Shown here one piece after another: positions 23,738 through 37,027 of a DNA stretch of 64,000 nucleotides. The DNA comes from Orobanche coerulescens (lineage: Eukaryota; Streptophyta; Magnoliopsida; Lamiales; Orobanchaceae), in NCBI GenBank assembly GCA_033398695.1, contig CM065817.1, positions 33,428,231 through 33,492,230 on the forward strand, read 5' to 3'. The number at the start of each line of letters is the position of its first letter. Position 1 is the stretch's first letter. Below the pieces are notes generated by a model. It was not told the origin of the DNA. It was given only the letters and a program-made list of their open reading frames with translations, and searched no databases. The translations under genes and the position numbers were made by a program.

Positions 23738-24215
23738 ACTGAAGTAGGAAAGTCACATGATGATTATATTTCCCGCATGAATATCACGTTATGATTATGA
23801 CATGAGATGATGAAAATGAGCATACACGCTCTAACACAGTGATTATATGAATGATTAACTGAGGTGACATGATTATCTGATGAAATTATTGAAATGATTA
23901 TCTTGAACAAGTTAACAAGATTAATGATATGATCTTCCAGATCAACAACCGAGTAATGAAATGAATTGAGTGATTAATGAGTTAACATGACCGTCCTGGT
24001 CAAAATGAAAGTGATGATTGAGGATTGTTAATTGATGAATTATGAATGAATGATTATTTCCAGAAATTATACCATGGCGTTAGGAATCTTACAGTTCTTG
24101 GTCTGATTGGCTCGGCATTTGCACAGGTCACACGTGACGTGCAAGTCCCAAGATACTAGTCCGATGACAATGATTTCAAACGAGACATGACTCGGAGGGT
24201 AGTATTCAAAACCAC

Positions 24216-24227
24216 GCTCCGATACCA
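24216..24227 (-). promoter_or_regulatory. Primer binding site of the Tekay-like element
   Basis: The minus strand reads tggtatcggagc, one base off the tRNA-iMet site tggtatcagagc, four bases inside the 5' LTR. Confidence 0.9.
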
Positions 24228-24231
24228 ACTC

Positions 24232-26655
24232 TGTAACACCCCAAACTAGGCGGATATTACAGTGCCGTGGACCCCCGACTGGGACGCACTAGGCGAATGA
24301 AAAGTGATGAATTAAATAATATAATTGTAGTACTGAACCACATTATATTACCAAATACTCCGATGAGGAGCTTAAGTACAATACACCAGGACAATACAGA
24401 ATACTAGTATATTTGATATGAAGATAAAATACACCACCCTTAATAAATAAACATCTTAAACGGAATTTGCAGTGGAAAATACAAATGACGGAAATGATTG
24501 AAATGACTGAATGACTGAAATAACCGGAATGATTAGGGCCCCCTACTAGTATCACTGGGACTCCTCGCCGTCAGCATGTTCTTCCCGTGCCTTTGCCTTG
24601 TCGTGACCTGAAAATAAAATCCCCCAACGGGGTCAGTTACACAGAACAACAATCCTCAAGGGTTGAAAATACACAATCATGATATATCTGAAGTTATGAA
24701 TTATGCTTAGTTATGAATTACGCTGAAGAGGAGTATCATAGTACGCCCGTAGTGTTCTGTGCAAGTGTACAAGATGGATGACCGGACACACCCGTCCTTG
24801 TACCTAATTAGTCTCACGGAGTTAATCTTTACCGTGTGCACAGCCCAATGTATCACCCCTAATACATGGCCATCGCGTGCCCGACTAAAAATTCCACATA
24901 TCCACACCCGGCCACGCAATATGAACCCAGAAGGTCATATGAACGAGAATGACCACAATGAATATCAATGAATAATAACAATGTGACAAAGTCAAGAATG
25001 ACTCACCGAAATGAAAGTAATAATGAAGTGATTGATAGTTTCAATGAAATGATTAGAACCGCCGTTCCTCGTTAATGAAGTGATTCTTCGACAATTACAA
25101 GTCTCAATATGATTAATACAATGATGAATGAGTTATGATTATGAATGATCAACAACAAAAGGAATGGATATCCTTTTAACCGAGTAAGAATTAACTTACA
25201 CAACACCGGTGACAATTATCCTTCCACGAACAACGTCCTAATTGAGATATCGGTCGTTCGAACAACCTTAAATAAATATGATTACCAACAATCTGTTCAA
25301 TATACGAATCAAACACGATTATAACGAACTCAAAACGTCGATACGACTAAACTAAGTTCATTGGGGCATTATATCGAACACTTTGTGGCCAACTTCGATT
25401 GATTACAACCAAACCTCAATAATACCAACATCAAATCCCCAATAAGTGTTTCAAACCAACAAAACATCTTCAATAAAATCAAAAATCCAATATGAATATA
25501 CAAATTCGTGATTACAACAACGATTAATCGAAAACACCCAAATCCAACTCAATATTCAAAGTGTTCTTGAATAATCCAATGAATATTCAAACATATCCAT
25601 AATCATGCGTATATCACTTCATACAACATGATCTTAAGATCCAAAACATTATATCTCAACACAAAATCGAAATCCAAGAGGTTGGATGAATATTACCTTT
25701 GAAGATCCAAGCACTTTGATTCGAAGAACACGCGATAGATCGATGATCCGAGCTTCACAACCGAATGAAAATGATGAAAATCCAACACTCAAGTGGTAGA
25801 TGATGAAGATCCTCTCCCTCAAGTCTCTCTCTCGTATGAAGGTGAAGAAATGATGAAAAATGAGCTGATCTCGCTCAAAAAACGAAATTATAGGGTTGAC
25901 TGCCCTGTGTGCCGCGGCCCAGGCCGAGTGTGCCGCGGCACAGGCCCAAAAACGCTCCCAGTGCTCGGCAATGTGCCGCGGCCTGGCCGAGTGTGCCGCG
26001 GCAGTGACTCGGCAGTGTGTCGCGGCCCTGCCGGCATGTGCCGCGGCACAAAGTACAGAAAGTTTGGCCAATAAGTGCCACACGAGTGTGCCGCGTCCCG
26101 GACGAGTGTGCTGCGGCAGTGAATCGGCAGTGTGCCGCGACCCTGCCGGCATGTGCCGCGGCACAAAGTACAGAATGCTCGGCCCAAAAACTGGAACATG
26201 TGTGTGCCGCGGCGCACACTCCTTGTGCCGCGGCCCACACCCCCTTGGGTCCTAAAATGATGAAAAATGACCCGGGAACGGAATAAAGGCAATAGGAATT
26301 GATATTAGGGAACCAATAACACGAAATGGAAGTACGGAAACCCCAAAACGGTGGTTCCAAGTAATGATTACAAGGGTACGTCCAACAAGAACTCGATTTG
26401 AACAATGAAGAGATTAAAAAAGACATGAACTCCAACGTCAACAACGACTAATGAATCAATTTCCAAGATCAAGATAATACTCTTGTCTCGATTCTCGAGT
26501 AAGGTTGAAACAATGAACAATATCGATACACAACTCGAAGTTATTCCGAACGGTGAACACGGATGAATGATTATAACGAGTGAAAAAATTACATAGTGAC
26601 AATTACCGAATGAAATTACTGAATGATAATGACTAAATTACAACCGGGTATTACA
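24232..26655 (-). repeat. 5' LTR of the Tekay-like element
   Basis: 2,424 bp. It has the same plan as the 3' LTR with a somewhat longer palindrome array (25903-26245). Many differences between the two LTRs are C/T or G/A changes, alongside the array length change. Confidence 0.92.
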
Positions 26656-26849
26656 ACTCGAGGACGTGCAATATCAGCGACGGTGGTGGTGGTGGTGTGG
26701 AGAGAGAGAATGAGTCGTACTAATTTTTTTAAGCATGTGACTACCGGAGATGGAGGAGAGAACAGAAGAGAGAGATGGGTTAGAAGAGAGATGGAGGAGA
26801 GAAGGAACACCGGTCTCAAAAAACTAAATCTACCCATTTTTTAAAGTAA

Positions 26850-26974
26850 ACTAGCAGTTCAAAGCATTTAAATTATTTTACTCTAAAATTGGGGTCCACT
26901 AGCAGTTCACCAATTTTGCCGGGCTGGAATCGGGACTTATTTTGAACCTCTTGTCCCGTGATATAGCATTTCTG
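26850..26974 (-). repeat. MULE terminal inverted repeat, right end of copy A
   Basis: Reverse complement of 12908-13032 with a few substitutions (for example ttgaacctc for cgcacctc). It is followed by ggaa, the first four bases of the MULE target duplication, and then by the inverted MULE copy B. Confidence 0.9.
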
Positions 26975-27726
26975 GGAACGGGACAAGAGGTGTGAAATAA
27001 GTCCCGATTCCATCCTGGCAAAATTGGTGAACTGCTAGTGGACCCCAATTTGAGAGTAAAATAATTTAAATGCTTTGAACTGCTAGTTTACTTTAAAAAA
27101 TGGGTAGATTTAGTTTTTTGAGACCGGTGTTCCTTCTCTCCTCCATCTCTCTTGTAACCCATCTCTCTCTTCTGTTCTGTCCTCCATCTCCGGTAGTCAC
27201 ATGCTTAAAAAAATTAGTACGACTCATTCTCTCTCTCTCTCTCTCCACACCACCACCACCACCGTCACTGATGTTGCACCTCCTCGAGTAACACTAAACT
27301 CCAGGGCAGAATCATGTCTGATGCATCATCATCTCCTGAGCAGCACCATTTCCCAAGTAACCCCATCCATGATGCATCACCAACTCCGACACATCAACAC
27401 CTCCGAATACTTCCCAACCGTGATGAAATTCACAGGTAATCATGTTTTACCCTAATATTTTTATTAAATGGAGATAAAAATCAGTTTGGGGGCTTCAATA
27501 ATTTTTGTGAAAGATAATAATGCTAAACATCCATCTCTCTGAAAATGCACATTGTTAAGTATGATATTAACGCGCTCATTAGCTGAGAACTAAGAGAAAA
27601 AATGAGGTCGGCAGTAAGAGATGGGATTTCTCAGAGGGTGGTAGCCCCTCTCTGTTCGCCGGTGAATTTCATCAAAAAAAAATAGGAACAGCCCTTCGAT
27701 TTTCTGAAAGATAATAATGCTAAACA

Positions 27727-27728
<2 letters not shown>

Positions 27729-27792
<64 letters not shown>
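27729..27792. repeat. CT/TA microsatellite in MULE copy B
   Basis: A (CT)n run followed by a (TA)n run; counterpart of 16048-16140 with a different unit balance. Confidence 0.9.
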
Positions 27793-27796
<4 letters not shown>

Positions 27797-29958
27797 CTTC
27801 GTTCCATATCCAATTTAAATAAAAAAAGTATGATATTGAACCCCAGTTTTGTCTTATTGGTTATTCAATTTTGAGTGACTAATTTATTAATTTTACTTTA
27901 TTATTTCTAGAGCCATGGGTATGGAGGATGAACAACTTTTAGAACTTAAGATTGGAACAATATTTAATTCAGAAAATGAAGTTCTAAAATGTTATGTAAG
28001 TTATGCAAAAGCTAAAGGCTTTGGTGTGATCTTGGCATCATCTAAAAAGCGTGAAGATGGGTTGAAACATAATGTAACTTATGGTTGTCATCGGGGTAGG
28101 AAGTACAGGAGTAAATGCTTGAATCCCCTAAAGATGCTTCCAACAACTAAAACAGATTGTAAAGCCCGAATAAATGCCTCTTTGCAAGTTGACGGGACAT
28201 GGATGTTGAATTCGATTAAACTAAACCACAACCACGAAATGGACCCGGAGAAAGTGAATATCTCAAGTGTTATACGACTACCCCACCACATTCTAGAAGG
28301 ACAATTGAATTGAATGGGGCTGCCGGAATCAAATTAAGCAAAACCATTACCTCATGTGCAATGGAGGCGGGGGGCTCATAATTTGACTTGGTTAGAAAAA
28401 GATACCCGTAACTACAAGGACAAAGTTAGGCGTTTACAGCTGAAAGAAGGAGATGCAGAAGTAATGCATAAATATTTTGTCAAAATGCAAAAAGACAATG
28501 GTGATTTTTTTTATGCCATCGATCTTGATGAGGATGACTGATTAAGGAACGTCTTTTGGGCCGATGCGAGGAGTAGAGAGGCATACAAAGAGTTTGGCGA
28601 TGTTGTCACTTTTGACACTACTTACCTTGTTAACAAATACGATATGCCTTTTGCACCATTTGTAGGTGTTAACCATCACGGGCAATCAATTTTGTTTGGT
28701 TGTGGCTTGGTTTTACGGGAGGACACAACTTCATTCATATGGTTGTTCGAGACTTGGCTTTCTTGCATGTTTGATTGTAGCCCTAATGCCATCATAACCG
28801 ATCAATGTAGAGCCATGCAAAATGCCATAAGTCAAGTTTTTCCAAATGCACGACATCGTTGGTGTTTGTGGCATATTATGAAAAAAATTCCGAAAAAGTT
28901 AAGGGGCTACAACCAATATGAGCCAATTAAATACAAATTGAAGTGTGCGGTATATGATTCCTTGAGCATGGAGTAATTTGAGCAAAACTGGGAGAATCTC
29001 ATCAATACATATGATTTAAAGGGCAATGATTGGTTACATGGATTGTACGAGGAGAGGCATCGATGGGTACCGGCTTTTGTGAAAGATGTTTTTTGGGCGG
29101 GGATGTCAACAACCCAACGAAGCGAGAGTATTAACGCATTCTTTGATGGTTATGTGTAACACTCCCAATCCGCTCAGGGATATTACACGTCGTAGAACCT
29201 TTCCTTAAGGATCTACCAGGATGGTAACAACATAGAACGTCTCAACAATGCCTTTAAGGCTAAAATGACTCAGTAGACCGATTTGGTCTTTCAATAAATA
29301 CATACAAGTCAAACTCATTACATGCCCACGCAGGGGTCGAATACAACACACTCCCGTATAACGGGAAAGAATACTGCAGCGGAAAAATAAACTATAACTA
29401 AACCAAAGACATCATACGGATCCTCGTGTGATTAGTATCGTTCATCTTTCATCATCCTTCGTGCCGACCCTGTGTTATGCTCCCAAACCTGAATGCAAAA
29501 ATAGACATCCACCCCCCCGAATATTCGGGGGTTGGCAAAACTCCACTGTTTTGCTAGTGCAAGAACAAAGTGCAAATACGAGCCATACAATTCACATTCC
29601 ACGAATAACAATAACCAGGAATCCTCAAAGATCCAAACGTAACAAAAAGTACTTCCCGAGGCATGAGTTTGGGTAAAACATTCCAAAACCGAAAGATCAC
29701 AAATCAAGAGTTTTAATAGAAAACAATTTAGGATTACCGAATCCTTAACTTTCCAAAATCAACAGGGGTCACAGCCCAAAGGTTTTGTTTTCGCAAATAG
29801 AAAACCACTAACAGTTCAGAGGGTCAGAACCTATATCACGTGTCCTCGACGGACATAAAATCAACACAACATAATCACGTACAAGTATTGCCTAGGACCA
29901 GGACGAAGCCACAAATCCCACCCGAGGCCACTAAGGACCCTCCCGAGCTGGCCACAAT

Positions 29959-32422
29959 TGTAATACCCCAATTTTTCGGATATATTTTTCGTTTATCTAT
30001 TGGATATCGTGGATGGTTAATTATGCTCGAGGACGTTGTGAACGTTTGATAATGTTATTGAATTGAGTATATGTATTAATTTTGTCGTATGTTCGTATTT
30101 GGTATGTCGAGATGTTGGACAGGAATTGCTGAAAATGGCTAAGTATGGAACTGTTAACGTACGTTAAGACTTTGAGATTACGTACGCTAAGTTGGTACGT
30201 GCTACGTACGTTATGCGTAGGGTATTACGTACGTAACAAGAGGAATCAGACAGGTGGGGCCCGGTGTCAGCAGCTTTCGGCGCGGATGTGGACAGGTGAG
30301 TCAACAGGTGGAGTTACATACGTTATACAGGGTGTGTTACGTACGTAATACGAGTATAATACTGTAGCAAGTCAACGTACGTATTACGTACGCAACGGAA
30401 TAAGTGTTACGTACGTTACGGGGCGGCTGGCCGAGTCGTGGCCAAGAGGACCTGCAGTGGCCAAGCATGGTCGGCAGTGACTCGCAGGGATGGCCGATCA
30501 CGGCCGGCAGTGACTCGCTGGGCGTAAGGACTTGCCGATAACGTACGTAAGGCAGTGTCCGGTTACGGCCGTAAGGACCCGTTACGTACGTAAGGATGTC
30601 GACCAAACTGGGCAATAGGGTAGGTCGCGGCCGGCTATGTACGTAAGCATCTGTCGGTTACGTACGTAAGGTGACGGCAGGTCTCGGCCTATATAAGGCC
30701 TGGACCGAGTCATCCTTGTCATTTTTCATTTTCCTTTATTCCTTTCGCGATTTCTTCAGCAAAGTTGATGGATTTGAGTAATAACATCATGTAGCAACAT
30801 GTTTTGGAAGTTTGATTTATGGATAACATCATTTTCCACCCGGATTGAAGGTAAGATCACCTAAACTTTTGGTTTTTGGATGTTCTTGAGGTTTCTTGGT
30901 GTTTTGGCCGATTTGATTCGTTTTGGTTCAGATTATTGATGGAACTTTGTTTTAATCTCGTAATCATTCAATACTCTTGAAGTTTTGTGGAACAAATTCG
31001 AGTATTTCTTTGTTAAAATGATTGAATTGGATTATGCCTTCAAAGTGTTCGATGAAATGTCTCAATGAGTAGAACTTGGGAAATTCTACACGTTTTCGTA
31101 TGAATGGTGATGGAATTGATATTGTTGTGATGATTCTTGGTATTTACGGGAATTTTGTTAAGGGAAGATGATGATATGCTTTGAATATATTGATTATGAT
31201 TATGGAATCATAGAGTTCTTGATGTTCTTGAGGCCATATGATGACTATGATGATTTGATAATTCGTTTAACCGATTTAAGATGGTATTCTAAATCATAGT
31301 GATGATAGTGGTTGATTTAGATGAGATGAATCTTGATATGAGGTTGATTTCCGGATTTAATATGATATGATCATTGTTACCAAGTTGGTTCTATTATTGA
31401 TATGATTATTGTTCTAGGTTGATTAACCAATAGGTATAATCGTTATGCCACGGTGAAAAGCCGTAGATTCCGTCCAGTCGGGGCTGAAGAGCTTGTAGAC
31501 GAGGGCGATGAGTTCGGTGTTGGTTTTGTCGTGTTGGTATCCAGGCAAGTGTTTACTTGTTCGGTTGTAATGTTTTGATGAGTAATTCCATTTACATTTC
31601 ATATGTATTTTATGTTGTATTACATATTGACGAATGTTCAGTGATGTTCTAAAAGGATTAGAACGCACATTTGACGATTGTTGAGATACTTGGACAATCT
31701 TGGAAAGAGTGTAGTATTCGGATATTGTTGATGTCATTTTGGATATTCTTGGTCTATGGTATACATTTCGGAAGAAAGTCCGGATAGAGGTATGTTTTGT
31801 GGTAATCGTACATAGAAGATTGTGTACGGGAAGGTATTCGGTATTAAGGTATTATGTGGTACTATCATGATATTGGGATTTTGATGAGAATCGTTGGATT
31901 ATCGGAAGTGGTAAGGTTATCGTTGAGGTTATTATTCTCATGATGCATGGCATGTGAATATTTATGTTTATGTACTTGCAGTTATTTGTCGGGCATTATT
32001 GTTGACCCCGTTGTGGGACTTGTTTTTCAGGTATTGAGGACTTTGATGGTAGCGGTCGTGAGGCGAGGATTCCAGACGATACTGGCTATGGCATATTGTT
32101 GGGGAATCGTGTATTTTGTTTGTGTATATCATTATTGATGTATATGTGTCTTGGACTGTATTTCTATCCGTTGTGTGAGTTCTTTCAAATGGCTTTCGGC
32201 TTTATGCCAACTGAGTTTGATTTCGAAAACCGATTCCCTAAATCGAGTTTTTGGCCTTGATTATCTTGACGGTAGTTGGTGTTTTCTAATGATTTTGTGA
32301 GTTTTGGAAAATACTACCGTCATCGGCCTTTTTGGGCGTTTTTGTAAATGGTTTTTAGCCTGGTGGGTTCCGACGCGGGCCCACGGCGTGTAATACTCCC
32401 GTAAGGTTTTGGGGGTGTTACA
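29959..32422 (+). mobile_element. Solo LTR nested in the LARD 3' LTR
   Basis: 2,464 bp with ends tgtaatacccc and gggtgttaca, inside a perfect duplication acaat (29954-29958 and 32423-32427). There is no internal repeat of its own ends, primer site or coding region, so it is a single LTR left after recombination. Plan on the plus strand: palindrome array 30145-30672, tatataagg at 30690-30698, donor-like ttgaag|gtaagatc at 30851, acceptor-like tgtttttcag|gtattg at 32030. Confidence 0.9.
30145..30672 (+). promoter_or_regulatory. ttacgtacgtaa palindrome array upstream of a TATA box
   Basis: At least ten copies of acgtacgt or ttacgtacgtaa-like palindromes occur in about 530 bases, alternating with ggccgatcacggcc and gcagtgactcgc words. 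The array stops about 20 bases before tatataagg (30690-30698). It differs completely from the arrays of the neighbouring LTR families although the downstream plan is shared. Confidence 0.7.
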
Positions 32423-32538
32423 ACAATCATAAAACAAATCACGCACATGCATCGCCTAGGACCGGGATGAAGCCACGAATCCCACCCGAGGCCTCTAAGG
32501 ACCCTACCGAGCTGGCTAGCTAAACAAATCACAACATC

Positions 32539-32757
32539 TCACGGTTGGATCAATCACTTGTTGCATCCTGGCCAGATGATCGCATGCCATGTGCCACCGT
32601 AGATTATCTTTGGCGCTCACGGTTGGATCAATCACTTGTTGCATCCTGACCATATGATCGCATACCATTTGTCACCGTAGTTTTTATTAGGCTCTCACGG
32701 TTGGATCAATCGCTTGTTGCATCCTGGCCACATGATCGCATGCCATGTGCCACCGTA
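32539..32757. repeat. Three 78-bp tandem repeats in the LARD LTR
   Basis: Units start cacggttggatcaatcactt and end gccaccgtag, with a 78-base period; three copies here and three at 37979-38198. They lie in the putative leader intron. Direct tandem repeats without spacers, so not CRISPR-like. Confidence 0.85.
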
Positions 32758-33839
32758 GGCCCCGCCCACATCCATACATTCACACACAGCACAATACAAC
32801 ACATATATTCAAACAATTCACCAAGAGGCATCAAACACTTAGCAAAACACCACGTCAAACCACAACGCACCGAAATGAAACCATATACGTCCACACGCAA
32901 TATCAAGTGCAACATCAACACCAAACATGTCCATAGAATTCACATAGTCATTCACAAACCACCCCATTCACAAAACACACGCGTTTTGAAAACAAGCCTT
33001 TAACAAGGCTAAACCGAATCTTTTGAAAGTTCAATTCAAACGACCAAAGAACCACATTTAGACGATCACTAATTATCGTATTCATAAAACAAGAATTATA
33101 TGGACAAGGTACTTGCCTCGAATAACCACAACGTGGAGAATCGACCGAAGTAGGTTGGCACGAACCGACTGCGAACCCGTCGACTCCACCGAACGCCAAC
33201 TCGCGATAATAAACTACGAAGGACAATAACAACAATGAAAATGGATTCCATAGCACGACTTAAAGCCGTTGAATTCAAAGAACGGATGACGAAAGTTCAA
33301 GTGTTTCCATCAAAACGGCCAAGAACACGATTCGTCCCGTCAAAACACAAAAACGGAATTCCAAAACAAAATATGGATATACAATCCATAGGATATGTTT
33401 AACAACATCATTTAGCAACAATCGATCCATCAAAAATGGATGGAAAACAAGATCGAGAACGAATCCCCCAAAAAGTCGATTCGAAGGAAATCAAGAAATA
33501 TACTTCGATTCGACAAAGAACAATGGATTAAGTGATGTTAAACATAAGAATACTACCAAGATTAATCATACCCATCATGAATTAATCAACAATACGGAAC
33601 GAATCGGACAAAAACGCAAAAACCCCAAAATTCAAGAAACTAGGGTTCTAAGAAGAGATTACCTTGATTCGCTGGATCAAAGGATGATATAGGATGATCA
33701 ATCAATGATATGAACTCAAGAACTTTATGGATTTGTTGTTCAACAACATGGCTTCACCTCCTCCGAAGCTCCAGCCGCGGATCGAAAAGAAAGGAAATGA
33801 AAAACGAGTGAAAATGAGGCTGCTCTGTCACATTTATAC

Positions 33840-34165
33840 TGGTGCAGCCTAGTGCACGCTAGGCTGCCGGGATATCGTGCGCTATCGGCCCAGGCCGCAA
33901 TCCAGAACCTCATTGCCCTACTGACTTGGCCAGGTAGCGTGCGCAGCCTTCCGGTCGTAGCGCGCGCTACCTGCCGGTCGTAGTGTGCGCAGTGTCCGAC
34001 AGTAGCGTGCGCTACCTGCCGAGCCTACCCGAGTCCAGAACCTCAGGACCCCTCGCCTGCACTCCGAGCAGCGACGCTGGCCGGCTCGGCGTGCGCTACA
34101 CTGCCGAGCTAGCGCACAGCCTTCCGGCCGTGGCGTGCGCTTACGCCGGTTCTCGCCGGCCCCGC
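33840..34165 (-). promoter_or_regulatory. gtagcgcgcgctac-type palindrome array in the LARD LTR
   Basis: About nine copies of tagcg(c/t)gcgcta or its halves, including gtagcgcgcgctacc at 33957-33971 and gcctagtgcacgctaggc near 33847. It lies immediately upstream (minus strand) of tataaa at 33833-33838. The 5' LTR counterpart at 39285-39625 has drifted in several copies. Confidence 0.7.
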
Positions 34166-34711
34166 TGCCCGTGCCCAAGACTTCCGAAGCAGCCGCACTG
34201 TCTGCCACCGCCACCGCCATGACCCGACGACTCGATTTCCGAAAATGTACGGAACGAAAACGACGAAAAGCTCGCGGACAACATCAGCGATCCGAAATGA
34301 AAACATAATGCAATAATTAATCATACGCGACCAAGAAAAGGGTCGAGACAACAAATACAGATACAGATACCCATAACTTTAGGTAAATTACAAAATGACC
34401 CAACACGCCCGAAAATCACGATACATGATCGAATAACCAAACCGAAGTTCACAACACGTCTAACAAAGTTAAATGGACTTACGGGAAACTCGAAACAACA
34501 GTTTCGAACGAGATTCGCAAGAATCGAACCCAAGTGCGGAAAAGTCGCCAAAAAGCACGGAACTCAACAAAACGACACCGAAACGAACTCGGATGACAAA
34601 AAGTGCAGAATTAATCATTCTCAGAATCACGAAACGGTCATGAGCGAGTTGTCAAAACGGACTTTCGACGAAAAAAAGAAATTACCGGAAATCGAAATTA
34701 CGAGTATTACA

Positions 34712-37027
34712 CACTACCCTCCTTAAAAGAAGTTTCGTCCCGAAACTTAAAACAAGTAGGGAGAAGCAATATCCCGCCAGGAAAACTCAACGAGATACAC
34801 AAGAAACGCGTAACTTACGCCCATCGGCGAAACGTTACAAGCAACGCAAAGGAATATACGGTGTGAAAACACGCTCCACAACGACCAACACAACGTCGCC
34901 GTTAGGGATATAATAAAACCAAAAAATTACAAGAGTCATCAAACAGATAATCTAATCAAGTCAATTATCCGAACAATCACAAAACACAACGAACGAAAAT
35001 CAATATGATTGACCAACCCAACGGTACATCAATCAAAACGCGAGCCAATCGCTGAACAAATACGGAATTCCACCACCCAAGGGTTGGAAGATCGAAAACA
35101 AGACCAATTTCCCGAACTTAAGGGAATTACGAAGGAGTCTGAACGTTCAACAATCATGAGACGAGATCAACAAAAACCGAACAATCAAACGATCGAGCCA
35201 CAACAATCGAGATAACAAAAATCGAACAATCATGTTCGAATCACGAAGAACAATAAAATTCAAACAACAACTCCAAGGCTCACAGGAATCGAACCGAACT
35301 CGGAAAAGTCACAGCGATAACCAGATCGACTCAAAACAAGATCACAGCTCGTTCGAACAATAAACCCGAAATACAGAACAAGTTCAAAAAGTATCAACGA
35401 ACACGAGCGAGTCGATAGAATTGGGAAAGAGAAAATGCAGAAGCCAATAATACGGGTATTATATTCGACCTCTTCTAAAAGAAGTGTCGTCCTCGAAACT
35501 CACAACAACGAAATCAAGGTGACAACACAACAAGCAACCGACAGAAACATCCTTCAAAGGCCTCTCAAAGCCGATTCTGATAACTCTGCTGAAGCGCGAA
35601 CTCTGAAAGTCTCGGTAGCCCATTCGTAAAACTGGATTCGGTGTCCCTCGAGTCCGCACTTGAAACGCGTTACTGACGAGAAGGACAATTTACACGTGCA
35701 TGCCCCGACACATCACTGTTGAAACGCCTCGGCTCGGCATACCGAAAATACAAATACTAGATATAATGGGACGTAACATCACAAAGCAACAAACCAGAGA
35801 TGCCAATTTGGCATAACATATCAACACATACTAAAATCACAACAACCACGGCATCGTTCGACGATTACAATGGCCCGAATGATAACCAGCACACAAACAC
35901 AAAACATCATGAAACAATCACAGATGTACACAATCATATAAACCCAAGCTCTAACAACTCGCACAGGTGCGATAGCACGCAAATCACCACGAAACAACAA
36001 CATTAAAGATCAACATCACACCTCTCATAGAGGGCTAACATAACAATTGCGTGGCAACGACTCAACGCTCACGCCACCAATTCAATCACAATTCGGAGGG
36101 CTAACACCCTAACGACAATACCAACATCATACACACCTTCTCCGACCACAAGTAGGAAATGATGGGTTTTAAAAACGAAAACCACCTTTTGAAAACAGTT
36201 TGGAAACACCAGTTGATCTTGAGTATCACTTTACAAAAAGTTGAACAAACATCATTGTCGAGACTTCGAAAACCACCTTGCGTTAGAATAAAAATGAGGA
36301 CACTTTTCTTTTAGTGAAAAACTTTCAGAAATATTCGACCCTTGGGCCTAAGCAACTGCATTTGAAAATATCTCAAAACATTTTTGGTCCTCAGCTGGAA
36401 ATTGAAATGTATTGCGGCATTAGAATGCACCTTGAAAACACCGCAAGAAAATAATTCATTTTAAAAGTACGTCTCGAAATTTAATTTTCTAAGATACTCA
36501 AGGTTTTCAAAAATTCAATCGGTCAGAATGCCCAAGACTCACAAAATCTTTTATCAAACCTTCATAAAACATTCGAGGCCAAAGTGCCAAAACTCGATTT
36601 AGGGAACCGATTTTACAAATTAGAAATAAGTTTGCAAAATACTGAAAGTCATTTTGAAAGGACTCACGCAGCGGATAAAATACAGTTTGAAAAAACCTTA
36701 GCAGCGACGCCGCTCCACATATAAATAAAATATTAGAGTCGAATACCCACATATCATGGAATAAAAATCCACAGAAGGATTCAATCAATCAACGATATAA
36801 TCATACAAGCAGCTCATATCACACGAGGCACAACACAAAGAAGGGAGACTTACATCCACAGGTCGCACGAAGATGATGATCGCCCCACGATACTAATCAC
36901 GACCAACAAACTTAGACGACGCGTCGCGACACGACTCAGTCAGACAAAATCCGACGAGACAAAACTCAACAGACCCTACTTGACCCGACAGCCTAGGTTT
37001 CCACAACCTAAGCTTCGATACCATTTA
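34712..37027 (-). other. Non-coding interior of the LARD-like element
   Basis: 2.3 kb with no recognisable protein in any frame. At the 3' side ctaccctccttaaaagaag (minus: purine-rich tract) resembles the polypurine tract of the Tekay-like element (18976-19000). A second copy of the same LTR-end-plus-tract motif (acgggtattatattcgacct, ctaaaagaagtgtcg) lies at 35452-35503, as if an older LTR border were embedded. Confidence 0.6.
37012..37023 (-). promoter_or_regulatory. Primer binding site of the LARD-like element
   Basis: The minus strand reads tggtatcgaagc, ten of twelve bases of the iMet site, four bases from the 5' LTR. Confidence 0.85.

Larger units (their letters stand above)
16585..26655 (-). 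mobile_element. Ty3/gypsy Tekay-like retrotransposon, full length, disabled
   Basis: 10,071 bp with LTRs at 16585-18975 and 24232-26655 (tgtaacacccc...gggtattaca), inside a perfect 5-bp duplication actcg (16580-16584 and 26656-26660). Gag-pol is in one frame direction on the minus strand, and the integrase ends in a chromodomain-like tail, so I place it in the chromoviruses, near Tekay. It sits inside MULE copy A. The same MULE site is empty in copy B (about 27285-27300) and in the third fragment (about 45370), so it inserted after the MULE region was copied. Confidence 0.93.
12908..26974 (-). mobile_element. FAR1-type MULE, copy A (interrupted by a Ty3 element)
   Basis: The 125-bp terminal inverted repeats are 12908-13032 and 26850-26974 (opening cagaaatgctatatcacggg). 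The left flank 12899-12907 is ggaaaaaag. The matching right flank is not beside this copy but at 45695-45703 (see findings). Net length without the Ty3 insert is about 4.0 kb. The transposase gene is on the minus strand, starting about 650 bases before the Ty3 insertion point. The left TIR also contains a 48-base tandem duplication (about 12973-13070). Confidence 0.9.
29155..34711 (-). repeat. 3' LTR of the LARD-like element (contains a solo LTR)
   Basis: About 3,088 bp after removing the nested unit 29959-32422 and its duplication. On the minus strand it has a palindrome array (33840-34165), tataaa at 33833-33838, a donor-like aatcaag|gtaatctc at 33662 and an acceptor-like gcattcag|gtttgg at 29489. 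Confidence 0.9.

Noticed and set aside
29959..32422. A short complete LTR element (TRIM) rather than a solo LTR
   Set aside because: No direct repeat of its own ends, primer site or purine tract is visible inside.
32539..32757. Repeat-spacer array resembling CRISPR
   Set aside because: Direct tandem 78-bp units without unique spacers, in a plant LTR.
33918..34220. Ala/Arg-rich ORFs in the LARD LTR (also 39378-39764)
   Set aside because: They arise from the GC-rich palindrome array and differ between the two LTRs.
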